Source: Nitrososphaerota archaeon (lineage in GTDB: Archaea; Thermoproteota; Nitrososphaeria; Nitrososphaerales; UBA183). Taken from it: a stretch of DNA of 7,467 nucleotides. Shown here piece by piece: positions 1-5,494 of the stretch. Made by a program: the position numbers and the translations under genes. Position 1 is the stretch's first letter, and every line of letters begins with the position of its first letter. The stretch spans positions 1,141-8,607 of the forward strand of contig JAPCJN010000038.1 of the NCBI GenBank assembly GCA_027886925.1. The letters are read 5' to 3'. The notes beneath the pieces were generated by a model, which saw nothing but the letters and a program-made list of their open reading frames with translations, made no database searches and had not been told where the DNA came from.

Positions 1-197
1 ACCCTCGCCGCCAGAAGACCGTTCGATATGCAGGTCGAGTTTGCCGCTGAAAAGGGCTTGACGCTGGCGCTGCTGGCTGTGTTCGCGCGAGCACTCTGGA
101 CTCCAAATGTTAGTGCTCCCGTGAAGATCGCACCACCTAGGAGCGCGGCTAGAAGCCCGCACTGGAGTAATGGGGCATGCCTGTGCAGGGCTAACAA
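1..197 (-). CDS. Exported protein, N-terminal fragment cut by the window edge
   Basis: The minus-strand frame starting with TTG at 197-195 stays open to the left edge, giving about 65 residues of the N-terminus of a longer protein. It reads as a secretion signal: a short N-region with His/Arg (HRH at 5-7), a hydrophobic core at about 10-33 (LLAALLGGAIF), and an Ala-X-Ala style end (SARA at 35-38) followed by a polar Ser/Ala/Thr-rich stretch. The start is chosen because a TTAATA box on the minus strand (226-221) lies about 26 bp before it, the same spacing seen at other genes here, suggesting a leaderless mRNA. There is no ATG in this frame. The mature domain lies outside the window, so the function cannot be named. 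The call is moderate because the piece is short and the start is TTG. Confidence 0.5.
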   Translation of the reverse strand, partial: MLALHRHAPLLQCGLLAALLGGAIFTGALTFGVQSARANTASSASVKPFSAANSTCISNGLLAAR

Positions 198-220
198 GCC
201 CTCTTGATGCGACGCGCTTC

Positions 221-226
221 TATTAA
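221..226 (-). promoter_or_regulatory. TATA-like box of the leftward exported-protein gene
   Basis: The minus strand reads TTAATAG here, with its centre about 26 bp before the TTG at 197. The same TTAATAG string occurs on the plus strand at 1559-1565 before another gene. The spacing fits archaeal TBP/TFB promoters with transcription starting at or very near the start codon. Confidence 0.45.
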
Positions 227-237
227 GGCTTGAGAAA

Positions 238-256
238 GATATGCTGTCTGCATATC
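238..256. promoter_or_regulatory. Perfect 7-5-7 inverted repeat, candidate operator
   Basis: GATATGC-TGTCT-GCATATC is a perfect palindrome with 7-bp arms and a 5-bp spacer. It lies in the spacer between the leftward exported-protein gene and the rightward glycosylase gene, 11 bp upstream of the leftward TATA-like box. A related imperfect half-site (GATATAGC) occurs at 281-288. The symmetry and position suggest a binding site for a dimeric regulator acting on the leftward promoter. The regulator is unknown. Confidence 0.4.
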
Positions 257-384
257 CCGATGGGCCGGACGACTGACCGCGATATAGCATCCATTACACC
301 ACTTTTGTGTAGAGAAATGTCCGGACGACCACGCCGGAGGCAGGCGACCTGAAACGCTCCATCCAGAACGAGCTACCGCCACCC

Positions 385-390
385 TTATAC
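385..390 (+). promoter_or_regulatory. TATA-like box of the DNA glycosylase-like gene
   Basis: TTATAC is centred about 28 bp before the TTG start at 416 and about 23 bp before an out-of-frame ATG at 411. The spacing predicts a leaderless or nearly leaderless transcript. Confidence 0.4.
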
Positions 391-415
391 TGAGAGACCC
401 CTTTGGTCAAATGGC

Positions 416-874
416 TTGCCAACAGGTGGGAAGGTCACTCGACCGAAGGACGACGCAGGGTACTTTGAAAGGATGAGCAAGACCCTCTTCACAGCCGGTC
501 TCAGCTGGACGATGGTGGAAAAGAAGTGGCCCAACTTCCAAAAGGCATTCGCGGGGTTCTCTCCGGAGAAGGTGGCGAAGATGACCCAAAAGGACGTCAA
601 ATCGTTGATGAGCAACGACGGGATAGTCAAGAACGAGAGGAAGATCAAGGCCACCATCCAAAACGCGAACGAGTTCTTGAAGCTGAAGAAGGACTTCGGC
701 TCGTTTCGTGAATACCTCGACTCCCTCGGAAAGGACGAGACCGCACTCCAATCAGACCTTCAGAAGAGGTTCCAACACGTAGGGCCGTCGACGGCGAGGA
801 TGTTTCTCTGGTCGGTCGGGCACAAGCTTACTCCGACGGCCGAAGAGAAAAAGTGGATGGCCAAAGAGGCCTAG
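416..874 (+). CDS. Tag-like (3-methyladenine DNA glycosylase I family) HhH protein, divergent
   Basis: This 152-residue protein resembles the Tag family (DNA-3-methyladenine glycosylase I, base excision repair of alkylated DNA). Recognisable blocks are AGLSW (27-31), then KKWPNF with AF.GF.P.KVA (37-54), then a DV..L...GI..N..KI.A.I.NA block (60-85). A helix-hairpin-helix-like segment follows at about 112-135 (RFQHVGPSTARMF). Relative to E. coli Tag (about 187 residues), the conserved pocket Trp46 aligns with Trp31. The 3-methyladenine-recognising Glu38 aligns with Thr23. No Cys is present and no C-terminal His/Cys pair is seen, so the family's zinc site is absent. Substrate and activity are therefore uncertain. 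TTG at 416 is used because family similarity begins near RPKDDAGYFERM and a TATA-like box sits about 28 bp upstream. ATG at 473 would cut into the conserved N-terminus. It faces an ArsR-like regulator tail to tail. Confidence 0.85.
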   Translation: MPTGGKVTRPKDDAGYFERMSKTLFTAGLSWTMVEKKWPNFQKAFAGFSPEKVAKMTQKDVKSLMSNDGIVKNERKIKATIQNANEFLKLKKDFGSFREYLDSLGKDETALQSDLQKRFQHVGPSTARMFLWSVGHKLTPTAEEKKWMAKEA

Positions 875-899
875 CCTGAAGCAGGCGCTGCTATTTTTT
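874..899 (+). terminator. Hairpin plus T-run terminator of the glycosylase-like gene
   Basis: A perfect 5-bp stem with a 3-nt loop (GCCTG-AAG-CAGGC, 874-886) begins at the last base of the TAG stop. It is followed by six consecutive T at 894-899, then more pyrimidines. Archaeal RNA polymerase terminates at oligo-T, so the T-run may suffice. The T-run overlaps the last Lys codons and stop of the convergent gene. Confidence 0.55.
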
Positions 900-1502
900 C
901 TTCTCGCCGGCGGCCTTCGTCATCGACTTTAGGAGCCTCATTATCTCCCTCTCGTCTGCGATGTTCTCCTCGAACTCCTTGTTCGACATCTTCGCATATT
1001 TTGCGAAAAAGTAGAGGTGCTGTTTTCCCAGAAAGTCGACGTCCTCGAGGCTCATTATCTTCTCCTCAAGCTCCGCGTCGACCTCCCGGTCGGATATCCT
1101 CGCCTTGAGCATGTTGATTTGCTCGACGGCGTCCTTGTCGAGGTTGACGGGGATCCCTATCTTCGGGAGGGCCTGCAACCCGGACGTGACGTGGTACTTG
1201 CCGCCGCCGCGCCCCGCGCCGGGCTCTCCGTGCCTGAACTCGAACACCTCCGCGGTCGCCCGGTAGTAGGTCTCGATGAAGTGCCCGACGCGCTCCTCTC
1301 GAGCGACCTCGACCAGCTCGGCCTCCGTGAGCTTTCGGATCTGGTGATAGATGGCCTGGGGAGTCTTCCCCAGCGCCTCCGCGAGCTGGCTCACGGTCTG
1401 CTCTTTCGCCCTGAGAAGGTAGATTATCTTCCGGCGCGTCTCGTCGGCGACTGCGTCGATAGCTTTCGGGTTGGTCACAAACTTGAAGCTTCGGATAGCC
1501 AC
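891..1502 (-). CDS. ArsR-like winged-helix transcriptional regulator
   Basis: This 203-residue soluble protein has an N-terminal winged helix of the ArsR/HTH_20 type. The first helix contains AVADETRRKIIYLL (17-30). The helix-turn-helix covers about 36-66 (TVSQLAEALGKTPQAIYHQI with recognition-helix QAIYHQIRKL). A wing lies at about 67-88 (EERVGHFIETYYRA). The ArsR metal-site Cys motif is absent, and the protein contains no Cys, so metal sensing is unlikely. Residues 95-120 form a Gly-rich linker. Residues 120-200 look helical and charged and may dimerise or bind a ligand, ending in KKK. The start is GTG at 1502-1500, with an ATATAT box about 28 bp upstream. The gene is divergent from the ORF at 1596 and may control their shared promoter region. 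The target is unknown. Confidence 0.88.
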   Translation of the reverse strand: MAIRSFKFVTNPKAIDAVADETRRKIIYLLRAKEQTVSQLAEALGKTPQAIYHQIRKLTEAELVEVAREERVGHFIETYYRATAEVFEFRHGEPGAGRGGGKYHVTSGLQALPKIGIPVNLDKDAVEQINMLKARISDREVDAELEEKIMSLEDVDFLGKQHLYFFAKYAKMSNKEFEENIADEREIMRLLKSMTKAAGEKKK

Positions 1503-1527
1503 AGAGAAAACGCTGTTTTCAGGATGA

Positions 1528-1533
1528 ATATAT
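1528..1533 (-). promoter_or_regulatory. TATA-like box of the ArsR-like gene
   Basis: ATATAT lies in an A+T-rich patch with its centre about 28 bp before the GTG at 1502, consistent with leaderless transcription. No Shine-Dalgarno-like sequence precedes the GTG. Confidence 0.5.
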
Positions 1534-1536
1534 GCA

Positions 1537-1550
1537 TTTGGTTAGTCAAA
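1537..1550. promoter_or_regulatory. Inverted repeat TTTG-N6-CAAA in the divergent promoter region
   Basis: TTTGGTTAGTCAAA lies between the two divergent TATA-like boxes. A close relative, TTTGGGTGAGCCAAA, lies at 1581-1595. The pair could be operators for the adjacent winged-helix protein. Single short palindromes like this can arise by chance. Confidence 0.35.
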
Positions 1551-1558
1551 GATAGATT

Positions 1559-1564
1559 TTAATA
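1559..1564 (+). promoter_or_regulatory. TATA-like box of the small ORF at 1596
   Basis: TTTTAATAG includes TTAATA at 1559-1564. Transcription would be expected to begin near 1586-1590, giving a leader of about 8 nt that retains the GGTGA motif before the ATG at 1596. Confidence 0.45.
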
Positions 1565-1580
1565 GTCGTTGAAATATACG

Positions 1581-1595
1581 TTTGGGTGAGCCAAA
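1581..1595. promoter_or_regulatory. Inverted repeat TTTGG-N5-CCAAA over the ribosome binding site
   Basis: The perfect 5-5-5 inverted repeat ends one base before the ATG at 1596. It overlaps GGTGA (1585-1589), which is complementary to the archaeal 16S rRNA 3' end (UCACC), 6 nt from the ATG. As DNA it may be an operator. As RNA, if the transcript starts far enough upstream, the stem could mask the ribosome binding site. Confidence 0.4.
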
Positions 1596-1841
1596 ATGAC
1601 ATTGACACCGGAAAAATACGCGTTTCGCACTGGCTACTACTTGGTCGGCACCGGGATGATCAGGATGCCCGCGCACGGGATAACCTCATGCCAGGTTACC
1701 AACTGGAGGACGCAGGCGTGCGCCTTGCCCTCGGAAAGGGCTGGAGACGCGGAGACCAGGTTACGCTTTTCTCACGGGCTCCCGAAGCTGATGGGGAACC
1801 TGAGGCAATTGGTTCTCCTGCACCACAACGCCTCGAAGTAA
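1596..1841 (+). CDS. Small hypothetical protein, 81 residues
   Basis: No family is recognised. The frame is preferred over a longer overlapping one (GTG at 1586, ending at 1915) for two reasons. Its ATG has a GGTGA motif 6 nt upstream. Its third codon positions are about 80% G/C with AGG/GGG use like the neighbouring genes, while the overlapping frame is near 45%. The protein is basic and polar with two Cys (32 and 43), several aromatics near the N-terminus (KYAFRTGYYLVG at 7-18), no signal peptide and no membrane helix. It diverges from the ArsR-like gene. A product with no database relatives, or no product at all, remains possible. Confidence 0.4.
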   Translation: MTLTPEKYAFRTGYYLVGTGMIRMPAHGITSCQVTNWRTQACALPSERAGDAETRLRFSHGLPKLMGNLRQLVLLHHNASK

Positions 1842-1851
1842 CACGGCTACC

Positions 1852-1869
1852 CCCGGTTTCGCAAACGGG
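1852..1869 (+). terminator. Weak hairpin after the small ORF
   Basis: CCCGGTTT-CGC-AAACGGG forms a 7-bp stem with one bulged G, 10 bp after the TAA at 1839-1841. No T-run follows, so it may be a 3' end stabiliser, a poor terminator or chance. Confidence 0.2.
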
Positions 1870-1941
1870 AACCATGCAACACTACGAGACATATCTGGAA
1901 AGATGTCGACACTAAAGCTCTAATAGGCACCGCGCCGACGA

Positions 1942-2253
1942 TTGGCTCGCGGAGAAAAAAGTACCCGGGTGGTCTTGATCCAAAAGAGAGCGTTCGTTCT
2001 AGTCACGGTCTACAGCGATGCAGACCGGAAAGGACTTTACGAGATTCGGGCCATACCTGCGGTGAAGGTCGTGGACTTGGTGCTGGGAGCTTTCGACGCA
2101 GTGGTGACTGTGGAAGGCGACGACGAAAAGGAGATACAGGCGGCCGTCACGCTGATCTCAAGGACTAGGGGCGTAAAGGAGGCAAAGCCCCTCATTGAGG
2201 TGGCAGCCAGCATGCACGGAAACCTGAAACAGGTAATAAGCAGAAGCTCATAG
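1942..2253 (+). CDS. Stand-alone Lrp/AsnC ligand-binding (RAM) domain protein
   Basis: This 103-residue protein consists of one RAM/AsnC_trans_reg-type alpha-beta domain without the helix-turn-helix of full-length Lrp. The pattern is a first strand RAFVLVTVYS (16-25), a helix, a strand near VKVVDLVLG (41-49), then the hallmark G.FD.VVTVEGDD (49-61). A helix EKEIQAAVTLISRTRG (62-77) and a last strand EAKPLIEVA (80-88) complete the fold. Stand-alone RAM proteins in archaea assemble into rings or octamers and may bind amino acids or modulate full-length Lrp proteins; the ligand here is unknown. TTG at 1942 is the first start after in-frame stops at 1921 and 1924. GTG at 1969 would remove 9 residues and leave the domain intact. 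No Shine-Dalgarno motif is seen. Possible TATA-like strings are ACTAAAG (1911-1917) or CTAATAG (1920-1926). Confidence 0.85.
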   Translation: MARGEKSTRVVLIQKRAFVLVTVYSDADRKGLYEIRAIPAVKVVDLVLGAFDAVVTVEGDDEKEIQAAVTLISRTRGVKEAKPLIEVAASMHGNLKQVISRSS

Positions 2254-2254
2254 A

Positions 2255-2273
2255 GGGAGCTTCAGTTCCTCCC
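2255..2273 (+). terminator. Short hairpin after the RAM-domain gene
   Basis: GGGAG and CTCCC form a 5-bp stem with a 9-nt loop immediately after the stop. No oligo-T follows, so termination here is uncertain. Confidence 0.2.
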
Positions 2274-2375
2274 AGACGCACGAAGGCCTGTTCTGACAGC
2301 TAGAACGTTTCGTATGCGGTGTTCTCAGAGTTAGGATTATGGCACTGGCCCCCTTACCATGCCGCGTGATGATCG

Positions 2376-3122
2376 ATGGAGAACGCAAAACACGCGTCTA
2401 ACTGGAAGACCTACGGCCTGCTTGCCCTGACTGTGGGCGTCGTCGCGGCTGTCACGGGAGTCTTTGTCCTTGGCGGAACATCTACGGGCAGCGCGAGCAC
2501 CACCACCAGTTCGATGACTTCCACGGTCTCTTCGGCGTCTTCGAGCTCGTCAACTTTGTCGACCTCGACTGTGTCGGGATCTACGGCGGTCACTACCGTC
2601 ACCAGCCAGACTCTCGGGATCGCGCTCGTCCTTTCGGTGACTCCAAGCCAAGGCCCGCTATCGACGGCGTTCGTCGTGAACGCGACCGTCACGAACGACC
2701 TCTCTCGTGCGAATAACGTCACGGGCGTCGACGACTACCATGGGGTCCAGTTCAACCCGCTTTGCAACAACGGGCCTGTCACCTTCGAGGTCCTCCAAGG
2801 ATACTACACTGATGCGAACTTCACATCGGGGACGGTCCTCAGCATCCACGGGGTACAGAACATGATGTGCATCGTCCCCACTTCGGCTTTGAGCTACTAC
2901 GTCTTCCAGCCCAACAGCGACGTGTTCACCGGGCCACTTCCGCAGCAGGGAGGACAGAGCGCCGCCGTGACGACGAGGGCGGCAGCGACGAGCGCTTCGC
3001 TGGAATACGTGTACTCGAGCAGCTTTGCCAATCCGCAGCCGTTCGCGCAAGGGGTGTACACGGTGGTAGGCGCTGACAACTGGGGACAGCTTGCGGTCGT
3101 CCACTTCACGGTCGGGGCATAG
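2376..3122 (+). CDS. Membrane-anchored Ser/Thr-rich extracellular protein
   Basis: This 248-residue protein is built for the cell surface. It has a short basic N-terminus (K5, K11), one hydrophobic helix at about 13-33 acting as a signal anchor or signal peptide, and a low-complexity Ser/Thr linker at about 35-79, probably a site of O-glycosylation. A mostly beta, Ig-like-looking domain fills about 80-247 and ends in the strand AVVHFTV. Three N-X-T sequons (N102, N114, N148) and two Cys (130 and 165, a possible disulfide) fit an exported domain. No enzymatic or binding motif is recognised. GTGAT at 2366-2370, complementary to the 16S rRNA 3' end, is 5 nt before the ATG. A weak TATA-like GATTATGG (2335-2342) suggests a short leader. 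The linker style matches the giant surface protein at 5823-7466. Confidence 0.8.
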   Translation: MENAKHASNWKTYGLLALTVGVVAAVTGVFVLGGTSTGSASTTTSSMTSTVSSASSSSSTLSTSTVSGSTAVTTVTSQTLGIALVLSVTPSQGPLSTAFVVNATVTNDLSRANNVTGVDDYHGVQFNPLCNNGPVTFEVLQGYYTDANFTSGTVLSIHGVQNMMCIVPTSALSYYVFQPNSDVFTGPLPQQGGQSAAVTTRAAATSASLEYVYSSSFANPQPFAQGVYTVVGADNWGQLAVVHFTVGA

Positions 3123-3149
3123 GCTATCTCTAAGCGGGCTCTAGTTAGT

Positions 3150-3167
3150 CCCCACCCCCCTGTGGGG
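3150..3167 (+). terminator. GC-rich hairpin after the surface-protein gene
   Basis: CCCCAC-CCCCCT-GTGGGG forms a 6-bp stem with a 6-nt loop, about 27 bp after the TAG stop. It lacks a T-run, so it could act as a terminator or an mRNA 3' end structure, or it could be chance in GC-rich DNA. Confidence 0.25.
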
Positions 3168-3211
3168 CCGGACGGAGAGCCCCTTCTTCCCTTGATCCTG
3201 CGATGTAGCGC

Positions 3212-3219
3212 TTATTAAT
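3212..3219 (+). promoter_or_regulatory. TATA-like box of the membrane protein-TrmB unit
   Basis: TTATTAAT is centred about 26 bp before the TTG at 3242, consistent with a leaderless transcript carrying both downstream genes. Confidence 0.55.
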
Positions 3220-3241
3220 CGAAGAGGACTGGTCACAACCG

Positions 3242-3745
3242 TTGACGGTGGGCTTCTCGGTGCTCCTCTGGCTGCACGTCTTCGGCGCCGTCGGGTGGCT
3301 AGGAGCCGCCATGGTCTTTGCGATGCTGATCGGCCCGACGCTCCCCTCTCTCACTCCGGCGTCGAGGGGCGAGCTCATGGTCAAGCTCTTTCCCAAGTAC
3401 ATCAGGTACTCGGAGGTTTTCACGCTCGTCACGCCCATATTCGGGATCGGGCTCGCCGTCGAGATGGGTAACGGCGACTTCAGCGTCTTCAGGCCGGACA
3501 CGAACCTCGGGATCTTCCTTTCCATCGGGGTGTTGCTGACGCTGGTGTCATGGGCGCTCGTCTTCGGCGTCATCGCCCCGACGGGCCACAAGATTGTCCG
3601 GCTCACGCAGGAGATGATGAGGACCCCTGGGCCGCCACCACAACAACTCGTGGGAGCATCGAAGAGGCTCAGGGTGGCCTCCGTCACCGGGTTGGTGTTG
3701 CTGATCCTGATCTTCACGTGCATGGTCGCCGCGGCGACGCTATGA
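3242..3745 (+). CDS. CopD/DUF2269-like four-helix membrane protein
   Basis: This 167-residue integral membrane protein has four predicted helices at about 8-31, 55-74, 90-112 and 145-166. The first carries LHVFGAVGWLGAAMVF with His12 and Trp19. This resembles the H...GxxWxG signature of CopD/DUF2269-type membrane proteins, where such histidines may bind heme or copper. His116 lies just after helix three. The loop PASRGELMVKLFPKYIRY (39-56) is also typical of this group. Function in the family is poorly defined. The start is TTG at 3242, 26 bp from a TATA-like box; GTG at 3248 is an alternative that loses two residues. It is followed 23 bp later by a TrmB-type gene on the same strand, so the two are probably co-transcribed. 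Confidence 0.78.
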   Translation: MTVGFSVLLWLHVFGAVGWLGAAMVFAMLIGPTLPSLTPASRGELMVKLFPKYIRYSEVFTLVTPIFGIGLAVEMGNGDFSVFRPDTNLGIFLSIGVLLTLVSWALVFGVIAPTGHKIVRLTQEMMRTPGPPPQQLVGASKRLRVASVTGLVLLILIFTCMVAAATL

Positions 3746-3768
3746 CGCCGTTGTAATGGGCGAGTAAG

Positions 3769-4548
3769 ATGACGCTCAGCGAGAAGGCGGCCTCCGCCAT
3801 CGAAGGCCTGGGGTTGACGAAGACAGAGATCCGGACCTATGTCGCGCTTCTAGAGGCTGGGACGATGACCGCGAGCGAGGTGAGCCGCGCCGCGAGGGTC
3901 CCCTACTCGAAGGTCTACGAGGCGCTCGAGTCGCTCCATCGGAAGGGGTGGGTCGACAGGCAGCGGAGCAGGCCGATCCTCTACACCGCGAAGCCTCCGG
4001 CGAGCGCCATCGAGGAGCTCAGGGCGCAGCACGAGTCCGACATCAGGGAAAAGGAGAAGGTCGCGCTGACGGAACTCGTGAGCATCTATGAGAAGAAGGG
4101 TGAGCAGGAGAGGCCCGAGATCTGGATTGTCAGGGGGACGTCGGAGATACTCTCGCGGGTGAAGAACACGGTCTTGAACTCGAGGGACGAGCTCCTCATC
4201 GCCCTCCCCGTAGGGATAGCCCCTTATGCGGACGAGGTCGCCGCTCTTCTCAGCGCCCTCAAGGAGAGAGGGGTGAAGATATCTGTCCTGACGTCGTTGG
4301 AACTGGCCGACGAGACGCTCTCGGCCCTGTCGCCGGGAGCCGAGGTGCGGTCAAGGAGCATGATGTTCGGGGGAGGAGTCATCGCTGACTCGAAGGAGGT
4401 CGTCCTCCTGCTCGGAGGAGGCGGGAGGGAGGAGAGCGCAAACTCGGCCCTCGCGATCTGGGCTGACCATCCCGGGCTCGCGAGCTTCGCGCGGGACTAC
4501 TTCCAGTTCCTATGGAACTCCCGCGAGACCGTGAAGAAGAAGCGGTAG
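3769..4548 (+). CDS. TrmB-family transcriptional regulator
   Basis: This 259-residue protein has the full TrmB architecture. An N-terminal winged helix at about 8-78 shows GLTKTEIRTYVALLEAG (15-31), recognition-helix region VPYSKVYEALESL (44-56) and wing RSRPILYTA (66-74). A charged helix or coiled coil at about 80-112 likely dimerises. A C-terminal effector domain at about 116-250 has EIWIVRG, the strand DELLIALP, GGGVIADSKEVVLLL (201-215) and the diagnostic IWADHPGLASFARDYFQFLW (230-249). Family members bind sugars or other small ligands at this domain and control transport and metabolism genes. The effector here is unknown. It sits 23 bp after the membrane-protein gene, which it may regulate. 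ATG at 3769 fits the usual family start; no clear Shine-Dalgarno motif precedes it. It converges with the next gene, leaving 4 bp. Confidence 0.92.
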   Translation: MTLSEKAASAIEGLGLTKTEIRTYVALLEAGTMTASEVSRAARVPYSKVYEALESLHRKGWVDRQRSRPILYTAKPPASAIEELRAQHESDIREKEKVALTELVSIYEKKGEQERPEIWIVRGTSEILSRVKNTVLNSRDELLIALPVGIAPYADEVAALLSALKERGVKISVLTSLELADETLSALSPGAEVRSRSMMFGGGVIADSKEVVLLLGGGGREESANSALAIWADHPGLASFARDYFQFLWNSRETVKKKR

Positions 4549-4552
4549 CCAA

Positions 4553-5431
4553 CTACATCAGGCGTCCGCCCTGCAGGAAGATTATGAGCATCGTCGCATA
4601 CAGGACGACCAAGCTCACGACGAGTGTCTTCTCGACCCTGAGGCCGGATGCGACGCTCATCCCCGCCCCGACGACCCCGGCTCCCCAGGCCTGGAAGAAG
4701 GCGAAAGTTACAGTGACGACGGCACCGTTCGCGAAGATGGAGGCGGGGAACGACGCGGAGCTCGGCGAGGCTCCGGCGAAGAGTAAGCGCAGCGAAGCGC
4801 CGAAGAAGCAGATGGGGATGAATGAGAGGGCGGAGGAAGTCAGAAGCGTGACGGGGTCACCCCGCTCCTTGAACGCCGTCGAGATGGCGACGGAGGCGAT
4901 GGCCGCAAGGGCGACGAGGCTACCCAAATAAGTCGCGACCGAGAAGAGGAGGCCTGTCGAGGGCGAGAAGGAGAAGAGTATCAGCTCGTCGCCGGAGGCC
5001 GCCAGCAGGACTATCGACAGCGCCGAGATACCAGCGAGGCTTGCGAGGGCCCGTCGCCGGGTCGAGGTGAGCGGCACTATCAGGCCGCGGGGGACAAGGA
5101 CGTCCCTCGCGATGCCCGCGATGGTCCTCCTCTTCATCGCCTTCTCGATCCCCTGCATCGATTGCGCGGGGCTGTTCCTCTCGTCGCTCAGCTCGGAATT
5201 GATCTCCTGGCCCAGTTTGGTGAGCGTGTATCTGCGCTGGGAGTCCCTGGTGACGATCCTTTCGAGCATGTCCAGGTGGTGGTAGAGCGAGCCCGTCTTG
5301 ACGCCGAGCTCGGTCGAAAGCTCCTTCCAGGACATGGGCTTCACGGCGAGGAGCTCGATGATCCTCTTGCGGATGGGGTGGTTGATGATTCGCATGACCT
5401 TGGCCGAATCGAGCCCCCCCTCTTCGCCCAT
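4553..5431 (-). CDS. Winged-helix protein fused to multiple transmembrane helices
   Basis: This 292-residue protein combines a DNA-binding head with a membrane tail. An ArsR-like winged helix occupies about 8-75 (MRIINHPIRKRIIELL at 13-28; helix-turn-helix about 34-58 with GSLYHHLDML; wing SQRRYTLTKLG). A charged linker with a Lys/Arg patch (97-103) leads to about five hydrophobic helices near 128-146, 158-185, 199-220, 233-258 and 267-286. It is likely a membrane-tethered, one-component sensor-regulator; the signal is unknown. ATG at 5431 is chosen over in-frame TTG at 5440 because the minus-strand TTTTAGA box (5461-5455) is centred about 27 bp upstream of it. The gene lies downstream of a second winged-helix gene and a giant surface-protein gene on the same strand, each apparently with its own promoter. 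Confidence 0.85.
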   Translation of the reverse strand: MGEEGGLDSAKVMRIINHPIRKRIIELLAVKPMSWKELSTELGVKTGSLYHHLDMLERIVTRDSQRRYTLTKLGQEINSELSDERNSPAQSMQGIEKAMKRRTIAGIARDVLVPRGLIVPLTSTRRRALASLAGISALSIVLLAASGDELILFSFSPSTGLLFSVATYLGSLVALAAIASVAISTAFKERGDPVTLLTSSALSFIPICFFGASLRLLFAGASPSSASFPASIFANGAVVTVTFAFFQAWGAGVVGAGMSVASGLRVEKTLVVSLVVLYATMLIIFLQGGRLM

Positions 5432-5454
5432 TTGGAGCAACTTCGAATCACCAT

Positions 5455-5461
5455 TCTAAAA
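5455..5461 (-). promoter_or_regulatory. TATA-like box of the membrane winged-helix gene
   Basis: The minus strand reads TTCTTTTAGAATG, with TTTTAGA centred about 27 bp before the ATG at 5431. The preceding T-rich run could also help end transcription of the upstream gene. Confidence 0.4.
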
Positions 5462-5494
5462 GAATGACGGAGTTGTAATCTGCGTCAGGCGCCG

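Larger units (their letters stand above)
198..415. other. Divergent intergenic spacer
   Basis: This is a non-coding spacer between two divergent genes. It contains both promoters, the inverted repeat at 238-256, and a 9-bp direct repeat CCGGACGAC at 265-273 and 321-329, 56 bp apart. A 63-codon minus-strand reading frame crosses part of it but shows no recognisable domain and is not called. No tRNA-like fold was seen. Confidence 0.5.

Noticed and set aside
1..207. Plus-strand frame open from the left edge to a TGA at 205-207
   Set aside because: Its protein lacks domain-like features, while the opposite strand encodes a coherent signal peptide with a matched promoter.
265..329. CCGGACGAC direct repeat as part of an array or attachment site
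   Set aside because: There are only two 9-bp copies with unrelated flanks, and no integrase, tRNA or further units.
191..382. Minus-strand 63-codon frame in the divergent spacer
   Set aside because: It lies over the promoter and palindrome of the leftward gene, has an odd composition and no recognisable motif. A signal-peptide frame explains the left part better.
1586..1915. Longer GTG-started frame overlapping the 81-residue ORF
   Set aside because: Third-position G/C is near 45%, unlike neighbouring genes. The overlapping ATG frame has about 80% and a ribosome binding site.
3145..3723. Minus-strand 192-codon frame opposite the CopD-like gene
   Set aside because: It is the antisense shadow of a clear four-helix membrane protein that has a good promoter.
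4512..4931. Plus-strand 139-codon frame opposite the membrane winged-helix gene
   Set aside because: It is a shadow of the transmembrane part of the minus-strand gene; its Ala/Lys/Thr-rich sequence reflects codon bias.
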